Positions 37,950-49,931 of a stretch of 64,000 nucleotides of DNA are shown here, piece by piece. Position 1 is the first letter of the stretch, and the number at the start of each line of letters is the position of its first letter. The notes beneath the pieces were generated by a model, which had not been told where the DNA came from, did not search any database, and was given only the letters and a program-made list of their open reading frames with translations. The position numbers and the translations under genes are program-made. The stretch is from Physcomitrium patens (Eukaryota > Streptophyta > Bryopsida > Funariales > Funariaceae), in contig NC_037261.1 in NCBI RefSeq assembly GCF_000002425.4, positions 4,738,082 through 4,802,081 on the forward strand, given 5' to 3'.

Positions 37950-38135
37950 ATACAAGAGGCAAATATGTGCAAAATGTGGTCAACTTGTTGGCCAAATTTT
38001 TAACCTATTAATTACTTATTGAAATTTATAAAAATTAGAAAGCTTCTAAGAAGTTTTTCAATAAAATATTTATCAATTTAATCTATATCTACTTACTTCT
38101 ATGTAATTTAATTTATTTCTAATTATTAAATGAAA
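37950..38135 (-). repeat. Gypsy LTR type A fragment, minus strand
   Basis: The reverse complement carries GAAGTAAGTAGATATAGATT, AAAAACTTCTTAGAAGC, then TTGGCCAACAAGTTGACCAC, in the order of the LTR 5' half at 3200-3330. The rest of this LTR toward 37600 is too decayed to follow. Confidence 0.7.
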
Positions 38136-38517
38136 TATACTAGTGAATCTAAATATTTTCAAAACAAAAAGACAAAATACTAAAAAAAAATACTTGACAC
38201 ATCAAATTTTAATTTTATAACAATATTAAGACTATAACTTCTATTATTAATAAGTGATAAACTACAAATTAATTTAATTACTTTTATTATTCTAATTAAA
38301 AGTAAAATCTAACAATCTTGAGTAGAAAATTATATATTTTACAACTTAAATTATGTTTACATAGAAGAATGATAATTTATATCTAAGATAATTAATTAAG
38401 AATCCAAAAATCTAAATCTAAAATTTTAAATATATTTAAATATATTTAAATATATAATAGATAGATAAATAAAATTAATTTTATATAATTTGAAGAATAT
38501 ATTTTATATTTGAAGAA

Positions 38518-38555
<38 letters not shown>

Positions 38556-41184
38556 ATAGAATATTTTTATATTTTTAAAAGAAATTTTTAGTAGATATAG
38601 ATCTTAGGCTACAATATTAGATGATATTGAATATTATTCAATCATCTCCTTATTGAGAATAATATCAATTTTATTCCTCTAGTTAAAGAAAGTTGTATAA
38701 TAAAATATAAGTTACCTACTTGAAAGACTTAAAAGTTGATGCCAAAATATAAAAGATATGGTCTATTCTAATTTGGAAAGTATATTTTTGAACCATCAAA
38801 AATAGAAATAATATTTATTATTATTATTATTAGTATAAAATAATAAAATAATAACAAAAATAATGTCAATACAAGTATAGCAGTTGAGAAGTAATAAAGA
38901 TATTTATGTGTTTGCTCCAACTAAATCAACTTAAAGATAGTATTCTCTAAGCTTCAATAAAACTCAATTTCAGAATCAAAAGAGAAAACACATATATAAG
39001 AGTGTATTGGAAGAAAATAGGAGGTGCATTTATTGAATTATTCTTCAAATTTATTAAAGAAAAAAAGCTTGCAAATTTTTTCAACAATCTTATTATTTTT
39101 TAAAAATGTTTTTTTAATTAAGAAAAAAAATGATGAAATATAGATTGTATTCTATTTAATTTTGTAAAAACTTCTATTCACACTACCAAAATAAATTCTT
39201 GAAAAGATAAAAAAATAAAAAATAATTGAATTCTTCTAAAGAACATATTAAATTATACATTAAGAATCTAATTATACCATTTTATGATAAGATACAGAAA
39301 AAATATTAAGAATATTAAAAGAAAATTGGACTTAGATAGTACTGCCATGTAAACATTTAAATATGTATTAAAGCATCATAAAATAGGAAAATAAATTAAG
39401 CTTTAAATATTCAGTATAGTGTTTTGTTTTAAAGTATTATCAAAGGTATTAACATTATTAAAATAAATGTACGGACATATTAATGTGTCAATATTTGTAA
39501 CATTTTTTTATTTTTTTCTATAATGGTACTGCCAACACAATTTTAATGTACTTATAAGAAATCTTAATGGAAAACTCTATTCATATTTAATCACTTAATT
39601 TTTTTTTACTATTTCATTTCTAGGACTATTTTGGTTAACTTTATCAAAAAAAATTTATAAAATTTTCTGAGAGAATTTAATTTCTAAAATTCTAATATTA
39701 AAAAAAATACAAGATTTCTTATTTTCTTATTAGAAAATAGAAAAAATGTTATCTCTTTCTTGAGTTTATTTTAGTATTAAGAACACTCTTTTTTATTTGA
39801 AGTGCATGCCATGATAAATGTCTATAAAAACGATATCTCGATTTTTTTAAAAACAAAAAATATAAAAAATATAAAAAATATTTTCCAATAGTTCCATATT
39901 TATTTATAATTTTTGATAGAATTTAAAATAAAGCTTGCAAATTTGCCATAAAGGATGTATAAATAATAGATACAAAACTCCTTCAATTAAATAATAACTA
40001 ATATTATGTCAATGGGCAAATGGCTATACCTTTACTATTCAAGTAGAAGAAAACTGTGTTATCTACATGTTGTCTACATGATATATTCTAAGAATATTGC
40101 AAAGTGTTTATGTTACAAATTAATTAGACTTATAGAATTACATATTGGCAGAATCAAAACATGAGAAATTGGTTCAGACAGGCATACATGATTGAGAATA
40201 GGTCCATCTGTAAGAAACAAGAAAAACACTTTCAACATCATTTGATTTATCGATCAATATTTAAATCAAGGGCACTCTTGTAATTAGTATGACTACATAC
40301 CATTCCGACTATTTGTGTTATATTTTTCAAACGTTACAAATAAGATCAGAGTAGGTAATATTTTATCACTATTATTTAATACTCATTAGTTTATAATTAT
40401 AAAACGAGGCCCTAGAAAGACATTGAAAAAAATAACATTATTTGAAAATTACCAATCTTTAGTTAAAACAATAATAGCTTAAAAGATATTATTAAAGTTA
40501 TAAATTATAAAGTATAAAACTAAAATATTTAGAAAGTTGTAAATATTTTCCTAATGTTTTAAATCAAAAAATTTAAAAGTGTTACAAAAAGAAAATTGCA
40601 CATTCACAATGATAGAAATAACAAAAAGAAATCAGATGTATACAGATGCAATATGCACATGGTTCACTTCCTTTGAAGCAAAATCCACAAAATATATATA
40701 TATATATATATATAACTCATAGCTTTATTGATGTCACATCTAAAGTATAATATGCTCACTTCAAACTCACCCATGCACTTCAAAATCTGCCATATACTTT
40801 GGCCTCCAATTCCAAATCCACCCAAACCTATATTCCGTCGAGCCTCACAAACCAAAAAACCTAAATTTGATTCTATTTTTGGCATTGTTATTTTTGTAAC
40901 AGGTGATCCATACTGCGGAGCTCTGACCTGAACTCTAATCAAGGAGGCTCTCGCCTACTTGAACCCCAGTTGGGGCCAGCTCTAAACCCCACATGGACAT
41001 TACTATTCAACAAAAAAAACAAGCATGTATCAACAAAAAGTTCAAATCTTATTTAGATGACTCATGTAGAATAACTTTACAAAAAAATAAACTTGATAAT
41101 TTAAAATTATTGGATGTTTTTGTACTAAAAAGAAAAGAAAATAAAATAAAAACATATTTAAAATCATATAAAAATATATGCATC

Positions 41185-41225
<41 letters not shown>

Positions 41226-42600
41226 GATATTTAAAATTTCAAGAAGTCAAGGTTAAATTCTAATTTGAAAAATCTGATATTTCCCTCCAACACCATTGTA
41301 CTAACCTTTTTATATTGAAAAAATACAAGTATGTTAGAAATATACCTTTAAAGATCAAAGATTCGATGGAATTATATACTATAATAATAGATCTATTGCA
41401 ATATTTTTGCTTTTAAGTATTTAAAAAATCTACTATATCTATTGTATTTTGGCATGTGGCTATCATATGGTTCTTAAAAATAAAAACATAACATAAAATA
41501 AAATAAAATAAAATAAATGTATTTTTATAAAACTGAAGGTGCATGTTAAAAAAAAAAAAAAAAATCAAACAAATTTAGTTTGTTTTATTCATGCTATACA
41601 TGGACAATGTAAGAATTACAATTTGAACTTCTTGCACGTATATGGAGTTTAAGAAATAAGTTTGTATGTTATGCTACTGAATTAGTTGGACAACTCTTTA
41701 ACTTTAACAAAGCAATTGGAATTTAACAAAATCAATGTAATTTGGTTTTTTTAAGACCACAATTGTTGTTTTGATTGAAAAAACATATGATTTAAGTTTA
41801 AGTCAAATATATAAGTTATGTTTAATTTGACTTATTTGATAGAAGAGTCCTGCAATTTATGCATGGAGAAATCTTTTACAACCATTGATATAAGATGAAT
41901 GTCAACATTAAACACTCTCATCTCAACCTTACTTAGATTTTGGATATGTTGTTAAGCCAAGAGGATTTATTAATAGATTAATTAAATACACAATATATCA
42001 CAATATTTCATTCTAGGAATTATTAGAATTTCGTGCAGCAAGCTAATCATCTCTTCCTGCTTGATTTTGCAGAGTTCCAATTGATAAGTACACATTTATA
42101 AAATTTAGTTCTCAGTCAACCCTGATTTAGGATGTTGAGTCCATGGACAATTATGTATTAAGCTCACTATTAATGCAACCCATTCATTGCGTTTGGTTTA
42201 AATAATACTTTGAAATTTGATATTTTATTGGTTTTAAACCTTTTCATTTTATTTTATGTGTATACATACAGACATTCATTCATACATTCATTAAAATCAT
42301 GTCCAACAGGCACATTTGTGTAAAATAATCACAATCTTCAAGGAAACAGTTATTTCAAACATATCGAGAAAGCATGATAACCTATCATTTATACCAAGAG
42401 AAAATAATAAAATTGAATGTTTGCCCAGCTGTAGTCCCCAACTGTTGACTTTATAAATGCCAAAGTGTAGCCACATCATGAATGAAAGTCAAATTATATA
42501 TTAGACAAGGACATAGCATTTGATCACTTTTACCAACTTTCAAATGTAGATGCACCTTCCTTACATTAAAGCCAATAAAAAAGTACGAATATTAAAAAAA
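38136..42600 (+). other. AT-rich desert with TA microsatellites
   Basis: No gene seen. TA repeats at 38521-38553, 40692-40713 and 41190-41221; (AAAAT)n-like run near 41494-41517; poly-A near 41548-41564. A less AT-rich patch lies at 40780-41000. The short ORFs here have AT-driven composition. Confidence 0.6.
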
Positions 42601-43600
42601 AAACAACTAAAAATAAACCATTCAGTGGGCCCTGAGAAGATGGCCTCCATTCCTCAAAATGGAAAACCATGAGCGACTCAGCTTTACAATATTCCTAATC
42701 CATGGAACAAAATATCCTTTTAACCATGTTTGAATCGAGGCATATTTAACCATATTTATAGAACTACAAGGTATCACTAGCAAGGTAGCTTGTTTCGAAA
42801 CCATGTAAAAAGAACATGAATAAAATAATAGAGAAAATGAATTTGCAGCAAGAAACTCACGCGTGCAATTCACCCAAAACAACCTAAATACAATGCAACC
42901 ACGTCAATTCACCAACCCTCAAAATTGCATGATGTTGTTACACGAAAAAATCATCGCATCGACAACCCAAAAAGGGAATTCAACTTGGGTCATGGACACA
43001 ATTTCGTTTCTTTTAACCATCAAAACTGGGCTGCTATAACTTGGCATGTTGCTGGTGCGGCAAGGTAATAAAAACAAAAGAATAAAAAAAAAATACAAAC
43101 AAATGGGGGTGTCGTCTCGGGATCTCCGAAGCAACGGGGCAAGTAGCACCGAGAATCCATCCATGCAAGCAGGATCATGCACGTCTTGGCACACATTCAA
43201 ATCGTTGCCCGAGGAGATGAGAATCGGATGCCACGTTCTTCGAAACATTGTTGTTGCTTGAAGTGGAGCTTCGCCACGCCCCTGTCTCACTCTCTCGCGT
43301 TCGGGAGTTGTGTTTCGTGTTTTCTGGTGATGGTGGTGATGCTGGACGACGGAGCCTGTGTTGCAGAGGGCGATGATGGCGGAGCAGACAGAGAGTGAGT
43401 GTGTGTGGTGATGTGCGGCAGGTGGGAGTGTGGTCTCGCGCCACATGGCTTCCTCGTGAGAGAGAGGTGCGAGCCATCATCGCTCTGTTGCTGCGCGGCC
43501 ATGGTTTCGAAAGCGGTGGTCGAGTTTCGCCTTCGCTGCATAAAAACGGGTGTTTATTTTAGTTGTTGTCATGGAGGGATTTGACTTGATTGCTCCGTAT
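42601..43600. other. GC-balanced island, no supported product
   Basis: CpG-containing sequence at 43090-43540 with several overlapping open frames on both strands. The longest is minus 42919-43446 (175 codons), rich in His/Thr/Ser at its start and without recognisable domains; other frames at 43046-43261, 43175-43480 and 43287-43541 overlap it. It could be a leader or promoter of a gene, or a non-coding transcript. No splice-consistent protein was found. Confidence 0.3.
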
Positions 43601-45966
43601 GTGTGAAATGTTGTCATCAGGATCCCTCGGGACTGGAGCCTCTGTCAAAAAGATGAAAAAGGACGTGGCTCAGCGTCTCGGGGATGCATCTTAAAGATAG
43701 CCAGATCGCTTATTCTATTTCCATTTGCAGTCTGCCTATTTAAAGGATTGAATTTCCTTTGGCAGTGGGAATTTGGAGGAATTTTGACTCGGTTCTCTCT
43801 CTACTTCTTATTCCTTTTTTTTTTTTTTTTTTTTTTTTTCTTTTCCATTAATAGTTTAATCCGTTAAATGGTGACCCTCTAAAGGCTGGCATGTAGCTTG
43901 ACGCCGGCCCTTGCCTTGCATTGGTGTCGCGACATGCTAATATACCAGGTCACTGGTGATGTCTATTTGTGATTGATGTGTTTTGGCGATGTTCTGTTGT
44001 CCTGCACGAATTCCTGTTTTCCTCATCACTGTCGCTCGCTTGGGTTTGAAGCGTTGGGTGTTGACGTCACTTGAGATTTTTTGAAATTGTGTCACTGGAT
44101 AGGGGCCAATCGCTGCCTCAGGGACCTGAAGCTCCGGCCATCTTCTTGTCATAGTTTCCTGATCGCAGCGGGTTATTTTTTTTGCTCGTTTGTGTTAAGT
44201 GAGGTTTTTGAGTCACCGCACCGGGGAATCGGCCATTAGGTAGTCTACCTATCAGTCATATCGTCGTCGTGACGAGCAGCAGCAGGTTGGGATGACTCTT
44301 GAGTTTCTTAAGAAACCTACGTTGATTGAGTGGACCCACACTATCTACGCCTATAACGGTGTGGCTTTTGGTCTTGACCCGATTTGTGTATATCCATTCA
44401 TATTTAACTTCGCGGTGACTTGTTCTGTCGTAAGCTTGCTTCTTGAGACAGGCTGGCTAGTGCCGCACTTCTCATAATTCACCGACTTCTTGATGTGTCT
44501 CATTTGTGAGATCGGCTTGCAGCTTCTTTGTCGTACCTGTTGCGCAACGGAAGTGCTCCAGTTATGTCCATGGAAGACAACCGGCTTTGACAGCAGAGCC
44601 CTCAGAGTTGGGGGCCGTTGCGGTGAGACCTCGTTGAAGGCTCCACCCTTCACTCAAAGGCGCGTCCGCACGCTCAATCGGATTTTTCAATCTGCTGGTC
44701 GATAGTTGTGAATCCTCCTCTGCTTTGTGGCCTTCCAGGGATCTCCGGCGTCGGAGCACTGTTGAGTATTACGAAGGGATCGCGGATTTCGCACAATTCT
44801 GGCTTGTGTTTGGACCTTGTCAATACCAACCTGTGTGGTTCGAAGGACCCCTTGTTCTTGTGAATTCTCTGGGTTTCAGTCTGGGTGGTTCTATGCGTTT
44901 ATATTTTCACGTATATTAGGAACTGCTGGCTTTCTTGAAGCTCTAGTCAATTCTTGAATCTTTCGTTAGAACTTGAAATCTGCGGATTCCTTGCATCACT
45001 GAAGAGGAGTTTAGTGTGGGCCGAACTGGATAGGGCTGAGCATCAGGTATCGATTAAAATGGAGGGCGTGAACGTGTTCCTAAGCAACTTGTGGGCTCTG
45101 CAAGAGCGTCGTTACGCTGTTGTGTACGTGGCGGTGACTAAGTTTGTTCGCACGATGCTGCGACTAATTCTTCTCAGTACCCCAAGATACTTCTGGTAGG
45201 TCTATAAGCTCTTTTAGTTTATTCTCCTTCAACTACTTTCGCTGTCTGTCTTAGACGTTTCTTATGTATTTCTTTAGCACCTACTTTTGGTTACTTTTGG
45301 TTACTTTTGGTTGAGGAGTTTTATACCTCGCAATTTTTAATTTTTAATTCATAAGAATAGCTTCTCTCTGTATTAGTGATTTACTCTTGCGATCCCATAT
45401 CTCTCGTTGATTTCAATAAATATGCATTCAGATGAGTGAAAACTCGGTAGTTCTTTTGGAGGGCCCAGCAGGACTGTGCTGTGGCGTACAAGCTTGTAAG
45501 TAGTTCCAACTCTCGGCCTTCGACAATCATCAGCTCCATATGTTTGCCTTAGGTCGAAGCCACTATGTTTGTGTGTTTTTTTAAAAAAAGGGTTATCAAG
45601 CTTGAATTTAAGCTTGATCAGTGCAAATGAGTGTTGATGTGTTGAAGTCTTCCGAAAGCTGTTTCAGGCAATGCCTGCATCTGTATACTGATGCGTGTTC
45701 TTCCAGTCTGTGTCCTATTGCTGTTGATGCATGTGGACCGATCATGAGACCTTGCTGATTTAATTTTGCTTGTTGATCACAGGAAACACCGGCAGTCTCA
45801 AAGGCAAACCGACTCTCTTGGTTTCGGTACTCATGGGTATCGAAGATTTTAGGATCGGTTCCAGGTCCAATTTTTCGTGTTTCCGCGGTGCAGGCCAACA
45901 CTGAGGTTTCAAGTGTGATGCAAAGTGGTGATTATCATTGCCAGCAAGCATCTTTGTTTCATTACC
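43601..45966 (+). other. Upstream region of GT4 gene, possible spliced 5' leader
   Basis: GC-balanced and unlike the deserts, so probably transcribed. A poly-T run lies at 43808-43840. The plus strand has short ORFs at 44292-44477, 44490-44705, 44725-44919 and 44954-45199, all unrecognised; the 46-codon ORF beginning with ATG at 45058 (MEGVNVFLSNLWALQERRYA) is the most protein-like. TTACTTTTGG occurs three times in tandem near 45288-45312. I infer promoter and 5' UTR with introns for the downstream glycosyltransferase. Confidence 0.35.
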
Positions 45967-48907
45967 ATGAGGCATCTTCGAGCAACTTCTGTATTACAGC
46001 CATCAATGGAAAAGCAAGAGACGCAAAAGCGTCCTCGTCGAGCTTGTTCTTTTAGAATTATCCTTAGATGTGGCATAATGTTGGTTTGTCTCATCCTCGC
46101 ATCATATGTGTTAGGAGTAATTTTTAAGCTGTCAGGAGACCATGGAAATACATTTCACGATTTTGTGAACCAACCTAATTCTACGAAGGTAGTTTCTGAA
46201 TACTCGTCTTCACTTCCTAAACCTCCTGGATTGAACTTCATGGAGGGTAAGAGCGTGGTTGTAGTCTCTCACGAACTTTCGCTCTCTGGTGAGACTACGT
46301 AAATTTGACTGAATCTTGATTTCTTAACTGCGCACGAATCAACTAGTCAGGCTTGTCATTATATGATGGACGTTACAGAATGACGTATGAACGTAGTGTT
46401 TAAGTCTTGATTTGAAGATTTCGTGTAAACTCGTTCATACCTGATTATATCGCTTGCAGGAGGGCCGCTGTTGCTGATGGAGCTTGGACATATTTTACGA
46501 AGAAGTGGAGCCTTTGTATATTGGGTCACTGGAAATAAAAAAGAAAATACCTCTGATCCCGTGGTTGTTTTCTTGGAGGAGAAGTTGCTGAACCACGGAC
46601 TACAGGTGATTTTCTCCTTAGACTCCTTTACTGCTAGTTGTCTTAGTTTATTTATTTATTTTCTTCCACTGCTTATGATTGAGTTGAAGGACAAGCTCTT
46701 TGTAATTAAGTTTCTCATGTATCTACAGGTAATTCCAGCCAGGGGGACCAGGACCGTCTCAGCATTGACGACGGCAGACCTGGTGATCCTGAACACTGCT
46801 GTGGCTGGAAAATGGGTTAGTTCAGCTTTTAAAGCAGACATAAAGAAGCTGCTGGCCAAGACGTTGTGGTGGATACATGAGATGCGTGGCCACTATTTCG
46901 CCCCCGAGTATGTGAAATTCCTTCCAGAAGTAGCAGGTGTTATAACTGATTCCCATGCCACTGCTGATTACTGGCGGACGCGCACGAGGGATCGCTTAAG
47001 GTTAGCACTAAATGTTAGCTCCAACAAAGATTGGTTAGTTACAGAAGAGCTGATAAACTTAAGCTTGTATTATCTGGCGAGGACATTGTACATATACTTC
47101 CTTCAAGCAGAAGTATGAGTTTTGTGTTTATCAACACGTAAAATTAGTAAAGTAGGATGTATCTTTGAGGCAGTGAACGATTGTTACTTTTTTGTACGTT
47201 GTCTCTGTATTGCAGATGTTTTCTTCAGGCTGTTCTTAAATTCTAAATGAGATTTAATAGTGAGGTGTCATTTCACTATGTTCGCATACTTGAGCTTTGA
47301 TCGCTGCATAAAAATAACTAAAAATTCGTACAGGCATATTAGACGCTTCGAATGACGGTTTTAAGTGAAAGATTGATATCTTACACACATGTGAAGTTGC
47401 TTTCAGGATGACTTTGCCCAAGATGCATGTAGTGCATTTGGGTAATAGTCAACAATTGATGCTTGATGCTGAGGATGCTGTTGGAAGAGCATCCATGAGA
47501 CAACGTGTGCGTCAGATTGTTGGAATTTTCGAAAATGATATTGTTTTTGCGATGATCAATAGTATGGTCTTGCTTTTTGTATGATTTACATTAACTTCTC
47601 ATGACTACTTTCAACTTTCAAAGATTACACATGTTTCTTCATCTATGTTAAAAGATTGAAAACTTCAATGTTTAACAATCCTCTTGTACTTCTGTGACCA
47701 ATTCATGTTTGAAGTGTAACATTGGTAGAGAAAGATGTCCTGAAAGAGTGACCAGCTTATCGTGGTAATCCTCGTCTAGGTGTATCGCGTGGCAAAGGAC
47801 AGGACTTGTTTCTAAGAGCATTTGTTGAAGGAGTAAACTTGGTCAAGAAAACTAACATGGTGCAACAGACGGTTTTCAGCGTGCATGCCTTGGTCGTCGG
47901 GGGTGACCATGCTGCTCCTCCATACCAGTCAATGCTTCACAAATTTGTGGAGGAAAATGGTCTGCAAAGCACAGTGCACTTTGTGAAAAAAACGATGGAC
48001 GTTGTTCCTTACTTAGCTGCCGCGGATGTCCTTGTGCAGAATTCTCAGGTGATTCAAATAGTCTCTGCAAAATCATTATGGTATCAAAACACGGAGAGAA
48101 CCGGCAGTTAGTGCTAAATCTTATTGAAACGTCCAGCCAAACTAAAAGCTCAATTCTCAGTTTCAAATCGAGGTTTTAGGCCACAATTAGAACTTCGTTA
48201 TTTAAATTATTCCATAAGTAGTAAAATCCGAGGAAAAAAGTTGAGACTTTGCATGTATTTCAGGCTTTGGAATCTCTCTATTCATGAATATCCATATTCA
48301 AAACAAAATAAGTAGGCGTTGGTCGGGCTTTAGGCATGCTGTTCTATCATCATGGAAAAGCTGTGAAGAATCTAGGTTGACATGCAGGGGCGAGGGGAAT
48401 GTTTCGGACGAATCACAATCGAGGCAATGGCTTTTCAGTTGCCAGTGCTGGTCAGCACATCCTAAAGACATGGTCTTCTGATTATTTTATTTGGCAGTTT
48501 AATCACTTATTTAAATATTTTTCCTATTATAAGTTATGGATGGAATTTTCAAATAGTCATTACAAGAGGTTTATAAGAAGGGACACTTCTTGCCATAGAA
48601 AATTCGAAGTGCTAATGGATTGAACTGAGAAGACCCCAAAAAATACTCTCTATGCCGTACGCAGGGCACAGCAGCTGGAGGGACGTTGGAGATTGTGATG
48701 AACGGAACAACTGGGAGATTGCATCCTGTGGGAAAGGATGGGGTACACATATTAGCAAAGAACATGAGAGATCTCATCCTCGATAAGTCGCTGAGGATCA
48801 GAATGGGTAGCAGAGGATACGAAAGAGTGAAACAGCAATTCCTGGAGTCTCACATGTGCGAACGGCTTGGTCGTGTGTTCCGAACAGTTTTGCCTCGAAC
48901 TGCTTGA
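45967..48907 (+). CDS. GT4-type glycosyltransferase, type II membrane protein
   Basis: Seven exons: 45967-46288, 46460-46605, 46729-47000, 47407-47561, 47780-48048, 48388-48450, 48665-48907. All phases agree; 489 aa. It follows the Arabidopsis At1g75420/At1g19710 family of unknown acceptor. A basic N-terminus (EKQETQKRPRRA) precedes one TM helix at about residues 29-53, suggesting a Golgi type II protein. The N-lobe holds VVVVSHELSLSGGPLLLMEL (Gly-rich loop), WWIHEMRGHYF and DSHATADYW; the C-lobe holds VHLGNSQQLM, INSVSRGKGQD, and ECFGRITIEAMA, which contains the EX7E motif (E392, E400), followed by LPVLGTAAGGTLEIV. The start could also be the ATG at 46006, which still leaves the TM helix. 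Intron 2 starts right after CTACAG and the next exon also follows CTACAG, so the reading frame runs open through it; this is an intron, not coding. Intact. Confidence 0.93.
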
Positions 48908-49885
48908 CTTCCCACTTAATGACTCGGGTAAGGGACAAATATAGTATGGCTGTTTTGCCTGTGAAGCTATTGTGCTGTCATTTCTATACTGTTTTATAGG
49001 TAATTTTTAGTGTTTTACATGGTTCAAGGCGTACCCCATCCAAGTGGGTAAGGATAAATTTTCGTCAAATACCTGCTGATATAGATCTGTTAAATATCTA
49101 GAATTGAGTGCAATGCCGGTAGCCACAAGTCGTGGAATTAACATTCTCCATCATGAAATTCACTAGTCCAATAGCGAAACCTACGGAAAGATCAGCAGTG
49201 AAAGTGTTCTTTGTACTTTAGGTGACCGACCGAAATGCCTCATTCCGCTGCATCGTACTCTGCTGCAACTTGAATTGACTCCTTCGCAGAGCAGATCTGA
49301 TTCACCTGATTTCAACAGTCATTCACAATGAGAAGGATTCATATCTAACCCCAATTACAACAACTATTGGGAAAAACCCATATGGAAGGACACCATCAGC
49401 AAGTAGGAATTGTTATCTTTTTTTGTGATCAGGAGATCAATTATCCAGGGTTGTTTCGTCTCCCAGGGATTGTCAGTCACTTGATCAGCGTGTTCTTCAA
49501 GTAGCGACCTACTTGGGGTTCATCTAAACTGGGTGCTGCTGGCATTGTGGGTGGGCAATTACAACGCAAATCTCTGCTGAAAAGTCTGGTTTTTGCATGA
49601 CCCGGTTGTCTTAAAATTCACACACCAGCCTAAACTGAACTTGCTTCTAGCATGCAGTTGCCCACTTATGAAGGAACACCACTGGATGACAGTTCATTCT
49701 CATGACCATGTGGTAGTTGCTAGTTATTCTGGGGAAGAGGACATACCTCCGTCTCTAAATAGATATGAAAGAAAGGAAGGTAGGTAGGAATACGAGAAGA
49801 ACGACGAAAAAGACAGAAATGTTTAAACTATTTTTGAAAAACCACAACAAAAATGCTAACAAAGATGAGTGATTTAAAGTTTGAA

Positions 49886-49931
<46 letters not shown>

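Noticed and set aside
40900-40995. tRNA gene
   Set aside because: The ACTTGAACCCCAGT segment hints at a T-arm, but no complete cloverleaf with A and B boxes at the right spacing was found.
42919-43446. Minus-strand 175-aa ORF
   Set aside because: No domain, overlapped by open frames on both strands, no splice partners; kept only as an unassigned island.
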